From: Rachicladosporium sp. CCFEE 5018
Lineage: Eukaryota > Ascomycota > Dothideomycetes > Cladosporiales > Cladosporiaceae
Reading direction: 5' to 3'
DNA length: 64,000 nt
Assembly (NCBI GenBank): GCA_002077045.2
Contig: KZ111168.1
Coordinates: 138,122 to 202,121 of the forward strand
Part shown: positions 20,274 to 31,895 of the stretch, piece after piece
Numbering within the stretch: the first letter of the stretch is position 1
How the letters are laid out: every line of letters begins with the position of its first letter
Notes under the pieces: model-generated
Databases searched by the model: none
What the model saw: the letters and a program-made list of their open reading frames with translations, nothing else
What the model was told of the DNA's origin: nothing
Program-made: the position numbers and the translations under genes

Positions 20274-22037
20274 TCATTTCTTCACTCCAAGAACATCTTC
20301 AGCATACTTCATCGCTCCCAACTCATGCAGCTTGGCATCCTTCTTCAGCACAGTCTTCTTGTTGTTCTCAATCCACGCCCTCAAGCGTTCCCTGACCCCC
20401 TCGTCTTTCCGTGCCAATTGCCTGGCCGCTAGTAGCGCGGCATTGACCGAATTGTTCAGCCCTACAGTCGCCACTGGCACACCAGCGGGCATGTTCGTCA
20501 TACTCACAATACTGTCAAAGCCGTCGCCCAGTCGTGGCTTGATGGGAACACCGATGACCGGTAAAAGGGTATGCGAAGCCGCCATGCCCGGGAGATGAGC
20601 AGCACCGCCTGCTGCTGCTATGAGCACTTCAATGCCCTCCGCTTCGGCCGACTGCGCGTACTCGGCCATCGCTTCGGGCGTGCGGTGCGCAGATGTCACG
20701 CGGGTTGTGTAGGGTATGCCGAGCGTCTCGAGCAGGGCGATGCCGGGTAGGAGGTGTGGCAGATCAGAGTCGGAGCCCATCACAAGAGCTACGAGGGGCT
20801 TTGCTTCAGCAGCCGAGGAATTTGTCGCAGGTTCTGAGGAGGTAGTGCCGGATTCCTGATTATTGTTGTCGATGAAGTCGATCAGCGGCTGGATCTCCCG
20901 TTCTGCATCCTCCATCGTCGGCGCCGTAATCGTCACATGGCCCATCTTCCGTCCCTTCCTTGCGTCGCCCTTACCATACAAATGCAGCCCCTCCGCACCG
21001 AACAATTGATCCGCCTTCGCCGCCACCTTGAGATGCGAGTCCTTCGTCTCGGCACCGAGGATATTCAGCATGATCGCCGGTTCCCGTAGCCGAAGTTTCC
21101 GCTGCGGGATGTGAAGGTCGAGGATGGCGCTCAGATGTGCAGCGTATTGAGACATAGGGCACGCTTCTATCGTGTAGTGACCAGAATTATGTGGCCGCGG
21201 AGCGATCTCGTTGACAAGTAGTAATCCGTCCTGTAGCAAGAACATCTCCACGCCAAACACCCCCTTGCCCCAAAGACTCTGCACAGCCTTCTTAGCCAGC
21301 TCCTGTGCCTGCTCTGCCAGCTTCGCACTAATCCCCCTCGCGGGCGTATAAGTCAGCTTGCAAATACTCTCACTCGTATGAATCGTCTCCGTAGTGGGAT
21401 AAGCCAACACCCCATCCTTAGTCTTGACGACCATAACCGCCAATTCCATCCGAAACTGCGCCCAACGCTCCACATACAGCACGCCACCTTTGCCCTTTCC
21501 CCCAAGAGCCTCCAGCGCAGGACCAAAGTCCTTCTCGGACTTGATCTTGAAATTGCCCCTGCCATCGTACGCTTCTCGTCGTGATTTCAACATCACTGGA
21601 AACCCACCCAGTCTCGCAACAACTTGCCATAACTCCTCCACCGTCCCCTGCTCCAACGCAATTCCATCAACAACACCCACGCCTGCGTCGCGGAGGTGCT
21701 CCTTTTGAGCATACTTATCCTGCACAACCCTCAAAGTCCTCCAACTAGGCTCGACTTTCACTTTCCCCTCACTTTCCAATCGCTCCAAAATTTCCGTATC
21801 GACGTGCTCGATTTCGACGGTTAGTATATCGACTTTTTCCGCGAGTTTCTCAATGGCCTTGGCGTCCTTGAATGAGCCGTCGACGTGTTTCTGTGCAGAA
21901 TTTGTCGTGATCTGTTTGGCAGGCGCATTCGGGGAATCGAGGAACACGATAGGTATGTTGCGATTATTGGCAGATTCTGCGAGCATGCGGCCTAGCTGGC
22001 CGCCTCCTAGACATCCTACTACTTTTTGAGAGGCCAT
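20274..22037 (-). CDS. ADE2: Phosphoribosylaminoimidazole carboxylase, bifunctional PurK-PurE
   Basis: Purine biosynthesis enzyme that carboxylates AIR to CAIR. The protein has 587 residues in a single exon. The N-terminal half is an ATP-grasp PurK module with the start VVGCLGGGQLGRML, then VEIEHVD and NEIAPRPHNSGHYTIEAC. The C-terminal quarter is PurE, with VMGSDSDLPHL, TSAHRTPE and AAGGAAHLPGM, all expected catalytic or binding loops. Length and order match the fungal ADE2 fusion. It occurs once in this window. It is the first gene after the N run and is in tandem with RPL18 (506 bp between). Loss of ADE2 in fungi gives red pigment, so its state is biologically visible; here it looks intact. 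Confidence 0.97.
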   Translation of the reverse strand: MASQKVVGCLGGGQLGRMLAESANNRNIPIVFLDSPNAPAKQITTNSAQKHVDGSFKDAKAIEKLAEKVDILTVEIEHVDTEILERLESEGKVKVEPSWRTLRVVQDKYAQKEHLRDAGVGVVDGIALEQGTVEELWQVVARLGGFPVMLKSRREAYDGRGNFKIKSEKDFGPALEALGGKGKGGVLYVERWAQFRMELAVMVVKTKDGVLAYPTTETIHTSESICKLTYTPARGISAKLAEQAQELAKKAVQSLWGKGVFGVEMFLLQDGLLLVNEIAPRPHNSGHYTIEACPMSQYAAHLSAILDLHIPQRKLRLREPAIMLNILGAETKDSHLKVAAKADQLFGAEGLHLYGKGDARKGRKMGHVTITAPTMEDAEREIQPLIDFIDNNNQESGTTSSEPATNSSAAEAKPLVALVMGSDSDLPHLLPGIALLETLGIPYTTRVTSAHRTPEAMAEYAQSAEAEGIEVLIAAAGGAAHLPGMAASHTLLPVIGVPIKPRLGDGFDSIVSMTNMPAGVPVATVGLNNSVNAALLAARQLARKDEGVRERLRAWIENNKKTVLKKDAKLHELGAMKYAEDVLGVKK

Positions 22038-22543
22038 CGCGATAGATTGTTTTCGTGTAGAATCTCAGGTGCGCTCTCAAAGGATGTTCGAAAGGCGTAT
22101 CATTTGATCCGGTGCGGTCTATAAACGCGGAGCAAATTTCTTGTCACTACGGAGAGATCGTGTGTCGATGTTCAAAGTTTTCAAAATCGGGATATGAGTT
22201 GGAGAGTTTTGCATGGCGTGGCTTCCCGACGCGTTGGATCAGAATTGGCTTTTCGCAGTCACGATCGAGATATCAAGATGACATATTTGGGAAGTACAGA
22301 AGGGATACATTCACTACTTTAAAGGTGATCATGGTGGAGAAGCTAATGTTTGATGAATTTTGTGGTTCGACTTTCGACTGTATGAGTTGTGCCTTCGCAG
22401 GCAGACTTGCATGAAGCCCAAGGCAAGACAGCATGACCTGCTATGATGCTCTAGGCTGCCCATGCCGATGATTCTCGTAGCGTCGCGTAAGGCAGACCAT
22501 CCACTGTGTGCAACTTCCGTGATCCATGAGGTACACAACCAGC
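22038..22543. other. ADE2 promoter region and RPL18 3' flank, 506 bp
   Basis: Contains the ADE2 promoter. I looked for a clean TATA box and for TGACTC-type Gcn4/Bas1 sites and did not find a convincing one. No gene seen. Confidence 0.5.
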
Positions 22544-23361
22544 TTACACCTTGAAACCACGCGAACGTCTGCGACCACGCGCACGCTCGAACTTCCTGCC
22601 CTTGCTCTCCACCTTTGGCTTCTGTGATGGTTGTCAGTATGGATTTAAATGCACCGAGCGGTACTGTCTCGTACCTTGTGCGAGTGAGGACCGAAGCCGA
22701 AGTGCTTGACAGCCTCACGCGAGTTCCTCGGCCCACGGAGGAGAATGACGTTGGACCCAGTCGGCGCACGCAGAGCGAGCTGATCGAAGGTCAAAGTCTC
22801 GCCTCCCGCCTTCAAGATCCTCGCACGAGCAGTAGCTGTGAAACCAAGCGCGCACACAGTGATCTTCGGGATCTCCAACACACGGTTGTCATCCGTCACC
22901 TTCGCGACCGTAGCGATGATCTTGCCCTCATACTCCTTCTTGCTCGTGGGCTTCTCGACCGTGCGGACGATCTTGCTGAGCGACACTGGGGCGCGGTTGA
23001 TCTTGGACTGGCGCAGGCGGCGGAGCACGACCTGGTTGAACTTGGAGTCTGTGCGGCGGGCGAGGAAGCTGTACAGCTTGTGCAGGATGATGCGGTATCT
23101 GTAGTTCAGATAGAGAGTCTTAGTAGAAGCGCAGGCAGCATTCAGGGACTGAAGGTGACTGACGGATCTTCGCTCTTTGGCGCCTTGCGATGAGAATCGC
23201 GGCGGTGGCCGAACTCGTTGAGATCGATACTGTGAGAGAGGGTGTTAGTATGCTGTTCAATGAGGATTAGAAGGGGTGCCTGGGTGCCACTTGATGCTCG
23301 CGGTGGCACTTCGTTCCAGTCGCTGCATCAAGTCCAGGCTCTGCAGATGTACTCACCCCAT
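22544..23361 (-). CDS. RPL18: 60S ribosomal protein L18 (eL18)
   Basis: Cytosolic large-subunit ribosomal protein. Exons are 23361-23357 (ATGGG only), 23229-23164, 23098-22675 and 22621-22544. The joined product is 190 residues, starts MGIDLNEFGHRRDSHRKAPK, continues LYSFLARRTDSKFNQVVLRRL and KINRAPVSLSKI, and ends GRRRSRGFKV, all diagnostic of eL18. The first exon holds just five coding bases before a 127-nt intron; a long first intron after a tiny exon is common in ribosomal protein genes and may carry regulatory sequence. It diverges from the AlkB gene across 272 bp. Confidence 0.96.
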
Positions 23362-23633
23362 GGCGGCGGTATTGGGTTTGTCGTTGGTCGAATGTCGTCG
23401 CTGTCGTATTCCGCTGTCAAATCTTCGACGTTCTGAAATTCGAGGTTGTGAAGCGCCAAGACTTCGAGGCCGAAGCCGATTGGCTAGTCCCGTGGAGCGG
23501 CTGAATATCGGCAAAGACGCGATCTCGCAGCCTGGAGCGCGACTCGACTGAGGGAGTCATGTTATCGACTGCCAGTCCTCTGATGTACAGGTTGAGATGA
23601 CAGTCTTCACCAAAGCAGCGGCGCTGATTGAGG
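23362..23633. promoter_or_regulatory. Divergent promoter between RPL18 and the AlkB gene
   Basis: A 272-bp interval between two outward-reading starts. The basis is gene orientation; no specific element is identified. Confidence 0.55.
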
Positions 23634-25005
23634 ATGGAGGCCTTCTTGACGCGCAAGCGCAAGGCTGCAGACGCGCCGCTCGCGGTGAACAAAGCACCGT
23701 CAAACGACGACGATGACACCGACACGAAGCTGGCCATACTAGCCTCCCTGTACCCAGCATATGACCAAGGAGTGCTGTTGGACTACTTGTTGGCGTATGA
23801 GGGCAGCGTTGATAAGGTCCTGTCCGCTCTAGATCCGTCGGCTACGTTGTCGCCTCGGAAGAAATCTGCTGCGACAGGGTATCAGTCTTCGTTGGCATCT
23901 TTTCGCTCTGAAGACAAGGCCACTACAGGAAGCCGCAAGCGGCTGGCGAAGAAAGGGCAGACGTTGCATCTCTACTCTCCCCAGGACGTGGAGAATCAGA
24001 CTCCGTGCTCCATCATTCATAACTTTTTGCCGGCGGCTCAAGCGGATGCATTGCTCACCGAGCTGCTGCAAGAGGTACAGTACTTCCGAAGAGATGAATT
24101 TCAAATGTTCGAACGGACTGTAACCTCACCTCATACCATGGGCTTCTACGTGGACACCATGCTCGAAGTGCAAGAGCAGAAAGACTACTATTCGTACAAT
24201 GGTACATACTTCAACGATGTTCGAGTCACTACGCCTGAGATGCTCAAGGTATCGTCGATAGTCGGCGCCGCCGTTAATGAGGAGATTGATAGGCGCACAC
24301 GCGACTTTCACCCCGGAGGCGAGAAGCTCAAGTTCCAGTCCACTGAAGAGTGGCGTCCCAATACTTCGTTCGTAAATTGCTACGATGGCGGCAAGGAATC
24401 TGTAGGGTATCATACGGACGAGCCTACGTACATGGGGCCGCGCGCTGTCATTGGCAGTCTCTCCCTGGGCGTGGCACGCGAGTTCAGAGGTGAGTCTTGC
24501 AGCATTCGTCTTTTCCCTTCCTCTCAGCACTCACATATTGCTTGCTCCCACAGTCCGCAAGATCGTTCCCTCAGACTCTCCCACCTCAGCCGACGAACAA
24601 GGCCAAATCGCCATCCACCTGCCTCACAACAGCCTCCTGGTAATGCACGCCGATATGCAAGAAGAATGGAAACACTCGATTGCGCCAGCGCAGACCATCG
24701 ACCCGCACCTGATCGCTGGTAACAAGCGTCTCAACATTACGTATCGCTGCTTCAAGGACTACCTGAACCCTCGCCTCACCATAAGGTGCAAATGCAATGT
24801 ACCTGGAATTCTGAGATGTGTGCAACGAGCCAGAGGCAGTCGAGGAAGATATGTGTGGATGTGCAATCGCGGCTACGCACCGGGACAGAAGAGCTGTGGG
24901 TTCTTCGAGTGGGCGCAGTTTGATGAGGATGGGCGTCCGCCTTGGGCCGAAGGGTACAAGGGGAACGCGAATCTGCCAATGGAGGTCACAATGGACGACG
25001 GCTAA
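23634..25005 (+). CDS. AlkB-family dioxygenase with N-terminal CUE-like and C-terminal GRF zinc finger
   Basis: Fe(II)/2-oxoglutarate dioxygenase of the AlkB (ALKBH2/3-like) family, expected to repair alkylated DNA or RNA bases. Exons 23634-24489 and 24554-25005 give 435 residues. Residues about 28-65 resemble a CUE helix bundle (LAILASLYPAYDQGVLLDYL), a ubiquitin-binding fold. The catalytic core has the HxD pair in GYHTDEP, the distal His in EEWKHSIAP, and the Arg pair in KRLNITYR. The tail has a GRF-type zinc finger: CKC, then GRYVWMC and SCGFFEW, a single-stranded nucleic-acid binding element. This three-part build is known in fungi. The intron (24490-24553) has gtgagt/cacag borders. Confidence 0.92.
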
Positions 25006-25426
25006 AGCAACAAGACTTAGGCGAGGCTGAATCGCACCACACCGACGACAACTCGCAGGCCACTCGCATCAGTAAACCTTCGTCTCTTTTCGCAAATGCC
25101 GGGCACCCTTGCCGTAGGCATGTCACCCCACAATCATGCTTCAGCTGCCAAGGCCAACACCGCTACGAACCCGAGGTGCTTACATACCGCACTATAGCGG
25201 CATCCTACACGCGAGGTCGGTACGTCTCGATAGGATACTCGCGTAGTGCATAATGTGACCCTGCCACATGCCACGGTGATACTGCCAGGCGAAGGATCAT
25301 GAGTCGTATAAATCCACAGCTGACGCCGTCACATCGGATGGACCACGAATCTACTCGACTTTCACTCTTGACTCCATCTTCTTTCGGCGTTGGCTAGTCG
25401 CTGTCTGCTACTGCGAATACCTCATC
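25006..25426. promoter_or_regulatory. Alcohol dehydrogenase promoter with TATA box
   Basis: A TATAAA at 25307-25312 lies 115-120 bp before the dehydrogenase ATG and is conserved at 46908-46913. A pyrimidine-rich stretch (ctcttgactccatcttcttt) precedes the ATG, as in strongly expressed fungal genes. The remainder is AlkB 3' flank. Confidence 0.65.
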
Positions 25427-26844
25427 ATGTCCGTTCCCAAAGAGCAAAACGCTGCCGTCAAGGAAGGCTTCGGCAAGGAATCGACATGCAAGATCAAGCG
25501 TGTACCTGTGAAGGAGCCTGGCCCAGGGCAAATACTGGTCAAAATTAATTGGACTGGACTTTGCGCTTCGGACAAGCAATTCATCCTGGATGAGATGTAC
25601 GCATATCATGTTGACACATGCGAAGATTGCCTCCGACTGACGATGCATCACCAGGGCTGCACTGGGTGGCAAGATGGCAGAAAGTGCAGAGGGTATAGCT
25701 GGTCACGTATGCCTTCCCGATACTATCCCGGCCGACCACATCACTTACGAGCTCCACATCCGGTCTCCGGTCCTGGTAGTGTCATGAGCTGATCCTTCAC
25801 TTTCAGGAAGGCGCAGGCACAGTCGCATCTGTACATCCCGACGTCGCCAACCTGTGGAAATTCGGCGATCGTGCTGGCGTGAAGTGGTGTACGCACATCT
25901 GCGGCGTTTGCGAGTTCTGCACCAACGGCCGTGATGAACTGCACTGTCCCCACCAGCTTAATTCCGCTCTCAACGTTCCAGGTACGTTCCAGGAATACGT
26001 CGTTACGGACGCGAAGTACGCTACGAGGTAAGCATTGCTAGCAGACGAAGTGTGAAAAGCACGAGCACAATGTTGACGACATGGCGCAGGATTCCAGAAG
26101 GCGTATCGGACGAAGAAGCAGGCCCAATCATGTGCGCTGGCGTGACAGCATACGCCGCGCTCAGGAAATCTGAAGTCCGACCAGGACAATGGGTCGTTCT
26201 CACTGGTGCCGGCGGCGGGCAAGTCCTCACACGACCTTACGCATGCTACCTTAACCCACTGACAGAATCTACACAGTCTCGGCCATCTCGGCATCCAATA
26301 CGCAAAAGCAATGGGCATGCGTGTCATTGCTATCGACGGTGGCGCCGCCAAATCTGAGCTCTGTCTCGCCCTCGGCGCAGAGCACTACATCGACTTCGTC
26401 ACCACCCCCGACCTCGCGACCGAAGTCCGAAAGCTCACGACCTACGGCGCTCACGCCGTAGTCGTCTACGCTTCCTCCAAAGAAAGCTACGCCTCTGCCA
26501 TATCCCTCCTTCGACCCCGCGGTATCGTGATTGCTGTCGGAGTACCCGGCGCACCAGATGCATTCATAGGTACGCATCCGGCTATGATGGCCATGGGAGC
26601 GTATCGTACGGCTGGCAGTGTTGTCGGGACGCTGAAGGTAAGTCGTTTCTCCAAGGTGCTGGACATTCTGGTACCGGAGTACTGACTGTGGGTATAGGAG
26701 GTTGATGAAGCGCTAGACTTCGTGAAGAGGGGTCTTGTGCATCCCGTCCTTACCAAGGGCACGCTCGCCGATGTCGATAAGTACTTGGCCTTGATGAGCG
26801 AGGGCAAGGTGGCTGGGAGGGTGGTGCTAAAAGTTGCGGCATAA
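25427..26844 (+). CDS. Zinc-dependent alcohol dehydrogenase, copy 2 (complete)
   Basis: Six exons: 25427-25596, 25655-25706, 25807-26027, 26090-26218, 26277-26637 and 26698-26844; 359 residues. The N-terminus is MSVPKEQNAAVKEGF. Catalytic zinc ligands are the Cys in WTGLCASDK and the His in GHEGAGTV, the latter formed by the exon 2/3 junction at codon 74/75. The structural zinc loop is CGVCEFCTNGRDELHC. The cofactor fold is GAGGGLGHLGIQYAKAMG. Intron 4 (26219-26276) has a GC donor (gcaagt). All other introns are GT-AG. Size and motifs match fungal class ADH1-like enzymes for ethanol/acetaldehyde, though substrate is not proven. Confidence 0.95.
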
Positions 26845-27139
26845 GATCCTTGCTAGTGGCTGCTCTTGCGGCTATGGAGATACGATGTGTGCACCACACG
26901 CCGGGGGATAGAGAGTAGCATGGCAAATCCCATGGCTAATGTACTTCTCGCCCGTACGAGAACGTCACCGAACTCCAACACGGCCTTGCTACGTACGGAA
27001 TTGCAGGTAGTAGGCAGACTGGGCATTGAGGTAAGAGTCATGGTACACAGCCAGCCACCTCCATTCTACATCCTCTCATACATCGTCCACAGATCCCATT
27101 CATACCGTCATCACGTCCCCATCGCATTTTCCCTCCCCC

Positions 27140-28807
27140 TCAAACCTCACCCCACCCTCCACCAGCACTCACACCTTCGCTGAACACCCCTTCACTCCCC
27201 GCAGTCCCTCCACCAAACTCCCAGAAACACCTACTACTCACACTCCCGCCTCCTCGTCCGCCAAGCCCACTCTGGCTCTTGCAGCTGCTTCTGCTGCCCA
27301 AACTACCCATTCGTCGCTTCAGCACGCTGTCTCGCCTCCTGATCTCTGCAGCCCGGGAAGAAAGCAATGGGTGATGGAGGCGGATGTGCTCGGCTCGCGA
27401 CAGAGTAGGTGTCGACGCAGTGGCCCAGGAAGCTGGTAGAGGGCCAAGTGGTGTTGACTGAGCGGGTACAGGTGGTGCAGGCGAGAAGCGGGAGGCGAGG
27501 TAAGAGAGTATGGTCGAGAGGTTGAGGGATCGGGTGTAGAAGTCTCGGATCTGGGTTTCGGAGTTGGGTTGAGGGGTGGCTGGCTCCTCTTCAATGCCCC
27601 AGAGAGACGTGTCTGTTGGCTCGAGACCAGGCGAGGTTGGCAGAGTCGGACGGAAGAGGTTCGAGTCGGCTGTTGATGCATTTGGTGCGGCTTGGCGGGA
27701 GTGGCGACTCAGGCGGCGGCGATGTTGGAGCCGTGCATCAGGCACGCGCTGTGCAGCTAGTTCGCTAGGCTGGGCGTACGTGTTGAATGCATTGCCATCT
27801 TGCGAGGCGAATTCTGCGACCAGCACATTCAGCTCTTTGGCGATGCGGTCCATAAGCTTGGCTTCCCAAGTATGATCTCGATTCCGGAACGTGACCTGCG
27901 ATTCCGTGGCTGCGGCTGCAGCGATGGGTGAAGTCTGAGTGAGTGTCGGCGAGGTGTTGTCCGGTAGCTGCTCGCCGAAGATGACGGATAGTGTGTTCTC
28001 ATCCAGTCCGATCAGGTCTTGTATGACACGACGAGTGATGCGTTGCCACCAGCTTTCACCATCGGAAGAGAGTCCCGGTGCACCTTCGCCTTCTTCTGGT
28101 ATTGCAGCCACTTGACGCACTTTCTGACTCTTGACGGGCCTCGCATCCGTGGCAACGGAAGATCTCCTTCGGCCTCTCCTCTTCGTCTCCTTCTCGATCT
28201 CCTCCACCACGGCCCTGCTTTGCTCTACCCGCCACCGCTCGATCCTCTCCCTTCGCTCGGTCTCCAAGTATGCCTCGCCGATCTCCTCCACTGCTCCGTC
28301 CAGCAAAGAAGTTCTCCGCACCGACCGTCTTCTCTGCGGATTATGTCGCTCAAATTGCCAAAGCTGCTCCTGCAGTCCCGTGCCACTTGCGAACGTGCCC
28401 AATCCATCATGTGTAGGCCACAACGGCGTGGCACCGCTCTGATCCAGCGATCGATAAGGTCCCGAGTGAAACGGATCGTGATCAAAGGCCTTCAGTCCAT
28501 CGTCCAATGAGTCCAGCTCGCCATCCTCCTCTCCAGCTGCTTCGGCGTCATCCTCAACGCCAGCTTGAGAGCGAATATGTGTTTCCAGGCTACCCAGATC
28601 AGAGGTGTAGGTGGCTGTGAGTGGCGCTTGCGAAGACTGTGATGCTTTCTCGCGCTGTGCTGGGGAGAAGAGAATCCATTCTTGTGAGTCCTGGAGGGTT
28701 CGCTTGCGTAGTGGGGAGGCAGGGATGGCGGCCTGTTCCGGGATGACCTGAGGGATGGAGATCTGTCGCGAAGATTGGGGTCGATGTTGGGGCTGCTGAA
28801 ATGCCAT
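27140..28807 (-). CDS. Conserved fungal protein of unknown function, 555 aa, copy 2
   Basis: Same protein as 1133-2800 with no difference seen. See that entry for the visible features. It follows the complete alcohol dehydrogenase copy tail to tail. Confidence 0.8.
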   Translation of the reverse strand: MAFQQPQHRPQSSRQISIPQVIPEQAAIPASPLRKRTLQDSQEWILFSPAQREKASQSSQAPLTATYTSDLGSLETHIRSQAGVEDDAEAAGEEDGELDSLDDGLKAFDHDPFHSGPYRSLDQSGATPLWPTHDGLGTFASGTGLQEQLWQFERHNPQRRRSVRRTSLLDGAVEEIGEAYLETERRERIERWRVEQSRAVVEEIEKETKRRGRRRSSVATDARPVKSQKVRQVAAIPEEGEGAPGLSSDGESWWQRITRRVIQDLIGLDENTLSVIFGEQLPDNTSPTLTQTSPIAAAAATESQVTFRNRDHTWEAKLMDRIAKELNVLVAEFASQDGNAFNTYAQPSELAAQRVPDARLQHRRRLSRHSRQAAPNASTADSNLFRPTLPTSPGLEPTDTSLWGIEEEPATPQPNSETQIRDFYTRSLNLSTILSYLASRFSPAPPVPAQSTPLGPLPASWATASTPTLSRAEHIRLHHPLLSSRAAEIRRRDSVLKRRMGSLGSRSSCKSQSGLGGRGGGSVSSRCFWEFGGGTAGSEGVFSEGVSAGGGWGEV

Positions 28808-29639
28808 GTTGTCGCTGTTGTGAAAGAACGCAATGAATGGAAGGCCGCCTTGATATGTCCCGCCTCAAAAGCCGATATGAGACTCAGGCTGATGAAGGCG
28901 TTCAAGTCATGATGCTCGTAATGTGCCTCTTATCGATGTGAGGCGAAATCGCATGGCCTCAGAGACTTCTTGACCAGTGTTTGCTGCCTCGCGCAACAAA
29001 GAAACGATGTCGCACCCACTGTCACTCTCGGGTCACAGGACCAAGGGACCTCCCTCCGACAAGCTCGCGAACTCAATGTCGCAATCAAGACGTGATCGAC
29101 AATACCACTGAATCACCAAGTTTACTCATCAACACATAGCCTCGTATATATGACAAACAGATCAGGTCAGCGAAGTGCATATCCCTTCTAGGATACAAGG
29201 CAATCCTCCCAACCACACCTCCTTCCCGGCGCGGTGAGACGCATTCCGGCGTTCTGCCAACAAAACGCCATCATCCCGCGCTATCGGTATGTGACAGGGG
29301 AGCTTGATAAGATCTGGCGCTAGAAGGAGCAAGGCGTGACTTCGGCCCGGCCGGCGATCTGGCCGCTGTACTGTGGCTGTTTGGGATGTGAAACACGTCG
29401 AGGCTTGCGTTGTAATGAGACTGATCCAACACAAGCCTCACCATAGGCTGATCAGGGACGACTGCAAGAGCGCGCGGAGGCAGCGGAAGGACATGTTCTC
29501 TTTACGATGTCAAGGCATCGGTGACTACCTATTAATGGAACTTCTTCTGATGCTCCAAACTATCGAGATGGACCTCTAGCACTCTTCTAGAAGGTATGCA
29601 AAGCCGTCTGTGTCACTACCCTACTCTCTACCTCCATCA
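28808..29639. other. Intergenic, 832 bp, same as 2801-3632
   Basis: Identical to the copy 1 interval; no feature recognised. Confidence 0.6.
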
Positions 29640-31895
29640 TTACTTCACAGGACAAGTATCCCTCCCAACATTCTGCTTCACTTCCGCAAAATTGCCCCAC
29701 TTGGGAAACTGATCGCCCGTAGTAGCAGGCTGCACATCCGCGCCGACGACCTTCAGGTTCAGTCCAGGAACTTGACCATTCGGCACCGCTGTGCCGTCGA
29801 ACTGCGAAGAAACATCAGTATCTGCACACTGTAAGTCGAAGGCTGTAAGAGAACTCACCATCCTCACCACCCCAAATTCCCCCTCAAATACTCCTCCACA
29901 TCTCCCTTCCGCAGCCCTCTCAGATCCCCACTCTTCGCTTTGTCGAGCAACGCACTCGTCAGCGGCACCGTACCCGTGACTCTTACGCCACTACTCATCC
30001 TCATCCCATTGCCCTCAGGATCACCCGGCAGCGCTGCGAAGATCGCATGCGTACCGACCAGATTCGGATTTGTGGGCCAGCAGCTCGGATCGCCTGCATC
30101 GAAGTCTCCGAGGAAGACGTAGATCGCGTAGGATCCGTTGAGTGCGAACTTCTCGCTGACGATGTTGGCGATGTACTCCCTGCGCAGAGGCTTCGGCCTC
30201 GCCGCTGCTGCAGGATCACGAGGAAAGAGAGATGGTTCCTCGGGCGTGTCATCGATAAAGCGCTTTGAGGGCTGGATCGCAGCGGCTGCGCTGTTTGATG
30301 GTGAGCTATCGCCACCGTATAGCCGATTGATGGCGGCTTTGATCGAGGAGATGTTGGCGTTGTTGGCGAGCTCGGGGTACGTGTAGCCGAAACTGCGGGT
30401 TGAGCGGGCGGTTTGGGATGTCCATCGAGTGCCGTTCTGATCGCTGTGGAAGGGGTCGAGAGCTAGGCATGACGTTAGTGGAGAGTAGACAGGGGATTGA
30501 AGGTTTACTGACGAGTATTAGCATCGACTACCTGGCCTTGATGGATCGTAAAGCTGTTCTGGATCATCTGTGTCGGCTGGACGTAGCTGTCAGGGTACAG
30601 GGCCTGCCAAAGGGCGAAGCTGCGATCGATCATTGTGTGGCTGGAAGTTCGTCAGCATTAAACCGCCGAAGTCTCTCGAGGGTGTACGACTGACTGCAGC
30701 CAGAAAATCGGGTCAAAAGCCGAGTAGTCCAGATAGGTCATATGACCACCACTGCCAGTAACCCCATGAATCACATCATGGATCGACTCCAGACTGTCAG
30801 CGTTCTTCACATCTGCACCAAAAGTGTACGACTCGGTGCCGAATTCCGAGAAGTTGCTATAAAAGGTGAAAAGATTGTACAAGCGATCTCGAGATGACAC
30901 TCGGGCGTAGTCTAGGATCGGGCCAACAAGATTATCTTGGCTGGTCGCGCTCTCGACCTGGCCACCCAGAGGGTCTCGAAGGGTTGAGGACCATTCGCTC
31001 CACTAGAGAAAGGGTCAGCTTACGATTGCGCGAAAGACGCGGCATGGCGTACTGGATCGTAGTAGAAGTCGTCTCTCGAGACCGAGTGGAATCTGTAGGA
31101 ATAGAGCGGATTCGGAATCGTGTTCGTTCCATTCGGCATTGCCACCGTTACGGTCGGATTCGAAATACTACTCGGATAGACGCTCTCTCCAGCCGGCGGG
31201 TCTGCCGCCCAGTCCCAGTATGGATGTCTCCAAGACAGCGCGGCGATTGCATACTTTGTCCGCGTTGGACCTGCAGGGAACGAGTTGACTGCAGCGACAA
31301 TATGGCTGTACAATGTTTGCTTGGAGCAAAGTCAGTAGCCGGCGAGTGCAGGGCTCGCATATAACATACCTCGTATAGTGCCAGATATGGTCGATGCCAA
31401 GGCAAGAGAAGCTGCGAAAGATGAATGCAGTACCCTGGCGCAGTGATACCTTCGCCTGGTCCTACGCCATCCCATGGCACGTATGGTCTACCATGGATAC
31501 CTGAAACCACATCAGTCAATGGCCGCCCATTGGCAGGATCGCGCACGCTGACCTGCAATCTGGTAGTACGACAACTTCTCCGACTGGTTCGTCGCCATGA
31601 ACCGCGTCAAGCCGAGCATGAACAAGTTCCACTGATCGACATTCTTCTCCAGTTGTCTGATCTCGAGGCGCGGCTGGGGACTCGTGCCTTGGATGCCCGT
31701 AACGACAGTGTAGCCAGATGCGCCGTCAGATTGTCGTCGATCGAGCAGTATATCATGGCCGACTAGCTCGGGGAAGTCCTCGACTTGGTGGTTCAGGAGA
31801 GGTTTCGCTGCTGCGGCGAAGGCGGTATGGTGTAGCGACAGTAACAGAAGAGCCCGTAGGGATAGTCTTAGGTAGCGCATCGTCGTCCGCCCCAA
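29640..31895 (-). CDS. Tyrosinase, copy 2, with the same C-terminal frameshift
   Basis: Same sequence as 3633-5888, including the 4-nt deletion, so the frame stops at 29864-29866 after GNLGW. Six coding exons are 31895-31553, 31500-31370, 31319-31053, 31002-30695, 30640-30513 and 30462 downward. All six copper-ligand histidine motifs are present. Having the identical lesion as copy 1 is expected if both represent haplotype A. Confidence 0.9.
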
